Part shown: piece after piece, positions 59,051 through 64,000 of the stretch | Layout of the letters: every line of letters begins with the position of its first letter | How positions within the stretch are numbered: position 1 is the first letter of the stretch | NCBI GenBank assembly: GCA_946902985.2 | Contig: OX336395.1 | Location: forward strand, 19,322,708 to 19,386,707 | Origin: Meconema thalassinum | Taxonomy: Eukaryota; Arthropoda; Insecta; Orthoptera; Tettigoniidae | Reading direction: 5' to 3' | DNA length: 64,000 nucleotides | The notes under the pieces: generated by a model | Told to the model about the DNA's origin: nothing | Databases searched by the model: none | Seen by the model: the letters and a program-made list of their open reading frames with translations, nothing else | Position numbers and translations under genes: made by a program

Positions 59051-60028
59051 CAGTTGGAAACTTCGAGCAACCAGATGATAGATTCAAAGTCGTTCATGTG
59101 GATATAATTGGACTTTTGCCACCATCAGAGGGCTACAATTACTGCCTTACTTGCATTGATCGATACAGCAATTGGGTGGAAGTCATTCCAATGGTCAATA
59201 TCACCGCCCAGTCAGTAGCAAGTTCTTTCTATAATACTTGGATAAGTAGATTTGGAGTTCCAGAAATAATTGTTACGGACCAAGGGAAGCAATTCGAATC
59301 GGAATTATTTAGAAACTTAGCAATGATCTGTGGAGCGAAAGTGCAACATACTACTCCTTACCACCCCCAGGCAAATTGAAAAATGGAACGGCTACATCGT
59401 ACCCTTAAAGCACACAAGAACCCCAGATGGACTCAGAGCCTACCAACAGTCCTACTTGGTTTACGAGCAGCCATTCGAGAGGACTCCAGATACTCACTTG
59501 CGGAAATGATGTATGGAACCACCATCAGACTTCCTGGAGTGTTTTTGAACACTCAATGCAGTTACAGTGCATTCCAGATACCTTTGTAACCCAACTCCGG
59601 GATCACATAAATCAACTTAAGCCTGCTAAACCTAGGATTGTGATATCCAGATCTACATTTATTCATAAAGACCTATTTTGTAGTTCACATGTGTTCTTGA
59701 GGACAGACAGAGTTAAAAATAATCCCTCGAACCACCGAATGAAGGACCGTTCCTAGTGGTGAAGAGGCAGGACAAGTATTTCACCATCAGTATCAAGGGC
59801 AAAGATATTAATGTGTCCATTGATAGACTCAACCCTGCGTATATACTAGTGGATGAAGAGACAGAACGAGATACAGAGAGGAATCCTAATCTATCTCCCA
59901 CGAAGTCCCCTGTTTCCGAACAGTACCATGCCAATCAGGACAGTGAACGAGTCAAGACTACACGTAGTGGTAGGGCTATAACATTTCCTACCAGATATCG
60001 GGACAGAATTCAATTAATAACTTCTTAG
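59051..60028 (+). pseudogene. Second Ty3/gypsy integrase fragment
   Basis: Frame 59051-59379 carries the integrase core: VVHVDIIGLLPPSEGYNYCL with the first Asp, IIVTDQGKQFESELFRNLAM with the second Asp, and TTPYHPQAN. A TGA follows where Gly is usual, then MERLHRTLK (Glu present). The rest is split by frameshifts (LPTVLLGLRAAIREDSRYSL; TFVTQLRDHINQLKPAKPRI; HVFLRTDRVK). It ends with the C-terminal tail KRQDKYFTISIKGKDINVSI to the TAA at 60026. RT, protease and Gag are absent. It is a different family from the 10990-28873 element, since core sequences differ throughout. No matching LTR pair is visible. Confidence 0.88.
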
Positions 60029-60104
60029 GTTAAGGTAGATTAATTTTTGTTGTTGTATAGTTTCTATAAATATTCAGTGCTGTTAACTTAACTTAGTTAC
60101 TGGC

Positions 60105-60190
60105 AGGAGAGTGATGTATCAAGAAGGCAGTGCGAGAACAGAATATCAAGTAGGCAGTGCGAGAACAGTATATCAAGTAGGCAGTGATGA
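60105..60190. repeat. 27-bp tandem repeat, about 3 copies
   Basis: AAGTAGGCAGTGCGAGAACA plus 7 bases, repeated about three times downstream of the integrase fragment. Confidence 0.8.
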
Positions 60191-60312
60191 AATAAAAGAG
60201 AATATTTGTAATTGTTATGTATGATTAGAGTGTGTGGATGGGACAGAGACGCCAGAGATAAGCTCTAGCTTACAGAATTACACTTTTATCAGCACTCATC
60301 TTCTATATATAT

Positions 60313-60857
60313 AAGGTGCGTTCAAAAAGTAACGAGCCGGAGACATAATTACAGAAACCAGTACCTGTATGTTAGAAGTATTGGCCCTGGCTGTTGAGGC
60401 ACTTGTCCCACTGTGACCTGAGGCGGTGAATGGCTGACTCATAAAATTCCCTGAGCTGCGATGTGAACCAGTTCCGCACGTGCAGCTGGACTCGTTGGCC
60501 CCGCAGAGCCCTTTTCAGGGGACCAAACATGGGGAAATTAGAGGGAGAGAGGTCTGGACTGTATGGAGGGTTCCCGAGAACCTCCCATTTGAATTTCTGT
60601 TGGAGGGCCGCGACTGTGTTGGTCGTATGAGGTCGTGCATTGTCGTGGAGCGACCACGGCGGCTATGGCGTTCACTGTCACTCGGCGGTCCTGGGTTATG
60701 AGCTGGACGTTGTCATCGGTAATGCAGGGGGGTGCCCCAGACCGGGCATCATCGGCTAACGACACCCGTCCTTCCCTAGAAGCGCTTTGCCACGCCTTGA
60801 ACCTTGCAAGGGACATGCAGTGTTCGCCGTACACTTGTGACATTCGGCATAGTTTCT
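60313..60857 (-). mobile_element. Mariner-type transposon derivative A, internally deleted
   Basis: The outer end AAGGTGCGTTCAAAAAGTAA next to TA is a mariner-like terminus and is shared, inverted, with 62682-62702. On the minus strand, 60843-60640 encodes the transposase N-terminal helix-turn-helix part (MSQVYGEHCMSLARFKAWQS, then REGRVSLADDARSGAP, ITQDRRVTVNAIA). 60640-60360 encodes the C-terminal part (HDNARPHTTNTVAALQQKFK, PYSPDLSPSDFHLFGPLK). The middle, with the first catalytic Asp, is missing. The second and third acidic positions are recognisable, as in the DD34D family. Dead copy, truncated at its 5' end near 60857. Confidence 0.82.
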
Positions 60858-61715
60858 TAACCTTTTAACAAATAAGAAGATTTTAAGTTATCAGGAGAAT
60901 ATTGGACCGACGGACAAAGTTTTATGTGTTTTTATGTGTTTTAACCAATTGTAACGACACATCGTATTTTAACGTGTAGTCTCAATGTTTAGTCTGTACT
61001 ATGTTTTCGTCAGGGTTAATTTCATTGTATGTGATTGATAGTGTGCATCATACTTGTTTATGTCTAAATATGTATTTGGGCTGAAGAAGTACAGACGACT
61101 GTACGAAACATGTACCCAGTTGGATAAATAGATTATCAACAACGTTGTATTGAAAAGACGGAAATTATTAATAGTTTTGTTAGTGAATCGGGAGAGTTGG
61201 CCGGTATGCGTATTGGTCAATAGCAAACAATCATGAATATGAAACTCAGCAATTCTTCTAGGTTTGTGACGTGTCTTGTTTGGGGTTTTGCCTAGGACAC
61301 CAAGCTGGCTCATCAACAGGATCTTGGTGTCCCCGCCCGGACCCCCGCAGCCTCCCTTTATATAAAGCGCACCTGCGCCACTTGACTGCGAGAACTAAAA
61401 GCTCAAGCAGCCATAACCTCCCTATGAAGGCTTCCAAAAAGATGGTATATTGGCTAATATGGTTAATGCGTAACGTTTGATTCACTGGCCGTTAATGAGG
61501 AATTTGAGAGAACTATATTGTAGGTGAACCTCACGATGGTGACGTGATGTGGGGGCTTGAGAGTCCAAATGATCCTGCGAGCTAAGCTCCTGGTAGGGCC
61601 ACCCATGCCGGACAGGTTAAAGATAATAAGAAGGATACCCTGGTCCTCCAGGTCGGGGGTTGGGCGTAGGGTTAATAACTCCACCCTGTAAAAAAATGTT
61701 ACGGATTCCTTACAA
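60858..61715. other. Spacer between the mariner derivatives
   Basis: No coding frame recognised. CTGAAGAAGTACAGACGACTGTACGAAACATG at about 61081 again resembles Penelope-like or SINE termini. CCCTTTATATAAAGCGC at about 61352 looks like a TATA-type core element, with no supported gene behind it. Confidence 0.4.
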
Positions 61716-61867
61716 GTGCCTCGGAATGCTAATCACCCGATGTTAACACAAAGACCGGATGGACGAAGGAGAAGAGGAAGACCCAATAGACGGTGGATGG
61801 ATGACGTGGAACTGGAGAAGGAAGGTGGAAGATGGAGGCCAAGGTTCTTCAGGGACTGTAGCGCCGA
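61716..61867 (+). pseudogene. C-terminal tail of a non-LTR RT
   Basis: RRRRGRPNRRWMDDVELEKE matches the basic GRP-x2-RW motif at the end of many non-LTR RT proteins. Only this tail is present, ending at the mariner B terminus. Confidence 0.6.
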
Positions 61868-62702
61868 CCAGTAAGCAACTCCAAAAGTAACGAGCTGGAC
61901 GCTGGAATGCGTAAAACCGGTGACGACATCGGCTAATTGTGGCGTGTGTAACGAGGTGTGGTTCCGACCAGAACATGAGAGGTCACAGCCCGTCGCTAGA
62001 GGGCACGCGTGCACGTCACGTGACGATACAAAGCGAGCAGTAGCATGCATTAATCGTCCAACGCTGCCAGTCGCATTGCAAACAGTGACATGGAAGCGTT
62101 AAACGAAGAGCAAAGAGGTGTTGTTCGGTTGCTGACAGCGGAATGAGTAGGGGGAACGGACATTCATCGCCGAATGTCACAAGTGTACTGCGAACACTGC
62201 ATGTCCCTTGCAAGGGTCAAGGCGTGGCACAAGCGCTTCAGGGAAGGACGGGTGTCGTTAGCCGATGATGCCCGGTCTGGGGCATCCCCTGCATTACCGA
62301 TGACAACGTCCAGCTGGTTGATGCACTCATTACCCAGGACCGCCGAGTGACAGTGAACGCCATAGCCACCGTGGTCGCATTGAGCGTCGGAAGTGTGCAC
62401 ACCATCATGAAGGAACGACTGCACTTGCGGAAAGTGTGTACTCAATGGGTGCCCCACAGTCTTCAACCACACCAGGAAGCATGTCGAATGGTCTACTGTC
62501 TTGGTCTTGGTTGGACGATTGATGCATGCTGCTGCTCGCTTTGTAACGTCACGTAACGTGCACGCATGCCCTCTAGCGACGAACTGTGACCTTCCACGCT
62601 CTGGTCGGAACCACACCTCGTTACACACGCCACGATTAGCCGATGTCGTCACCGGTTTGCGCATTCCAGCCTCCGGCCCGTTACTTTTTGAACGCACCTT
62701 AT
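61868..62702 (+). mobile_element. Mariner-type derivative B with 193-bp inverted arms
   Basis: Arms 61868-62060 and 62510-62702 are inverted copies (about 90% identical by eye), ending in AAGTAACG and GTTACTTTTTGAACGCACCTT. The 450-bp centre encodes only the transposase N-terminus on the plus strand (MSQVYCEHCMSLARVKAWHK at about 62177, FREGRVSLADDARSGA, then shifted RRVTVNAIATVVALSVGSVH and LQPHQEACRMVYCL). The transposase catalytic region is gone, so this is a non-autonomous element; the long arms are unusual for mariner. Its right end carries the same 28-bp terminus as derivative A. Confidence 0.82.
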
Positions 62703-63580
62703 ATATTGTAGGTGGGAACGAGGGACGGAGAGGGGTGGACGGCGTTCAAGGTCAGTGTCCAGCTTTCGTGTACTAAAACTGACGATTTGTTAGTTTTCAA
62801 CTCGGGTTTATGGGAATATTGAACTATGGAGACTGGGAATATCAAAACACTACTGTAGCTTAAACACAGATATTGGCACTGATAACCGCTGTGTACCATA
62901 TCGTAAAAGAGTGTTGAAAATACACGACATTCCAACATGCAAAGCCCGAGGTGTTTATTGGTTAATATTAAGTCCTCAATTTCTTGAAGTTGTTCCTTGC
63001 TTGTTCAATTTGAGAACTTCCGTTGAGAATTTAGAAGAGATCTATCGGGGAAAGGCAAATCCTGTAAGCGCTCAGTCAACTGAAGTCAACTAAAGCATAA
63101 TCAGTCTGATATGTCTGAAGTCAGAGTCAGGGGAAGAGGAGGGCTGCCTCTGCTGATATAACCTTAAATACAAACAAAATACGGTAAGTGTCCAGCTTGG
63201 ATGGATAATGGGGCTCTACGTTGACTGTTTATGTTCGACGATAATTATTATAACTATTTTATGTTAGAACATAAATATTCATAAATATCTATCGAGATTT
63301 CGCCAGTTTTATATACTGAACAGAGCGCATGGGACGCAGAAAATACCTTGTATTTGACCATGGCCTCCTCGATTACCCCACTATGACACTAGGCAACGCA
63401 GTGAAATTTAAATTAGAAGGCCTTGGAAGTCAGCGCAGGTGCGATGTTATCCTTATCTAATTGGTCAAACAACTGTTTCTTGAGCTGTGATTGGTGGGAA
63501 AAACTGTTTCATAATGAAAAATAGTGTTATAATGACCATCATTATGATACAGTTTTCTGACATATAATAGTCAGGGTCGA
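62703..63580. other. Unannotated DNA
   Basis: No recognised gene or repeat. Confidence 0.45.
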
Positions 63581-64000
63581 ACATAACGTAGACTTACGAG
63601 ATTGATCCAGGAAAATGTGTGTCTGTCCGTCCTTCTGTCTGTGTCCCCCCCCCCCTATCAATTCCTAAATGGGTGCACCTATTGAATCCAAATTTGGTAT
63701 GAGTCAAGATTTATAACTGAATATCTCACGGCCATATTTGAAATTGACGTCAGCGCTACCAACTGCCGAAAAATCGCAATTGAAATTTGAGCTCTAGGAT
63801 GGATGAATATCTCAGAAGTTATGCATACGAACTATTCCGAAATAGGCACATCTATAGATAATAACAATCCAGATTAATTTTCAGAAGTCCATACATGCCA
63901 GTGCTGCCAACACGATTCTAAGCCTGCCGATAGGTCCAATTTCTAAATGAATGGAACTTCTATACTATCGATTGGATTTCAACCACATTTCGTATGTACT
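63581..64000. repeat. Partial repeat resembling the 1.5-kb family layout
   Basis: GTGTGTCTGTCCGTCCTTCT and a C-run are followed by CTATCAATTCCTAAATGGGTGCACC and ATTGAATCCAAATTTGG. This parallels the GT-run, C-run, CTAATAACTTTTAAACGGC and TTTCAATGAAACTCGG of the 1.5-kb family at 46520-46590. It lacks the CGCCATNTTG motif in the visible part and runs off the window. Relatedness is only architectural. Confidence 0.4.

Noticed and set aside
61345..61365. TATA-box promoter at CCCTTTATATAAAGCGC
   Set aside because: No gene or transposon frame starts in the proper position downstream, so only the string itself supports it.

Overview
The window looks like intergenic or intronic DNA from an animal with a large, transposon-rich genome, most plausibly an insect. 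Evidence for this is the mix of non-LTR retrotransposons, a Ty3/gypsy element, mariner, hAT and pogo-like DNA transposons, Penelope-like repeats, long minisatellites and C2H2 zinc-finger arrays with insect-like linkers. I see no bacterial-style operons, rRNA, tRNA or CRISPR. The only plausible host coding sequence is an 11-finger C2H2 protein exon at about 45150-46230 (+).

Layout. 1-1330 is a minus-strand non-LTR retrotransposon relic. 1500-2240 holds an inverted-repeat element. 4263-8683 is a minisatellite of about 66 copies of a 67-bp unit. 9140-29190 is a nested structure. An old plus-strand non-LTR relic (9140-9949, 10840-10989, 28878-29190) was interrupted by an unknown 0.9-kb insertion and by a 17.9-kb Ty3/gypsy element (10990-28873, minus strand). 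That element has 99%-identical LTRs of about 885 bp and a 4-bp target duplication. 30240-31440 has a 66-bp and a 97-bp tandem array. 35105-38850 is a nearly full-length minus-strand non-LTR element, followed by a 66-bp minisatellite (39036-40057). 40125-43920 holds plus-strand non-LTR relics. The zinc-finger exon follows, then a third copy of a 1.5-kb repeat, two minus-strand non-LTR relics (47979-49010, 49918-51650), a ZMYM1-like hAT transposase pseudogene (52715-54560), a pogo-like transposase tail (54978-55720), a 35-bp minisatellite abutting a second gypsy integrase (58681-60028), and two opposed mariner derivatives (60313-62702).

The most interesting system is the gypsy element. On the minus strand it encodes Gag, then an OTU-type cysteine protease domain joined in one frame to the aspartic protease, then RT/RNase H and integrase. 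Gag overlaps the OTU-protease frame in the -1 register. The overlap carries an in-frame A AAA AAC heptamer, an 8-nt spacer and a G/C hairpin, the textbook layout of a -1 ribosomal frameshift signal. Downstream of integrase lie more than 9 kb without an env-like frame. They hold 31-bp repeats, three hairpins whose stems differ but still pair, and two copies of the 1.5-kb repeat.

The second notable pattern is in that 1.5-kb repeat family (12526-14043, 16801-18304, 46474-47957). Each copy carries nine copies of a CGCCATNTTG motif, close to the YY1/Pho consensus, at an almost constant spacing of about 146 bp. All statements on families rest on reading translated motifs by eye; no database search was possible.
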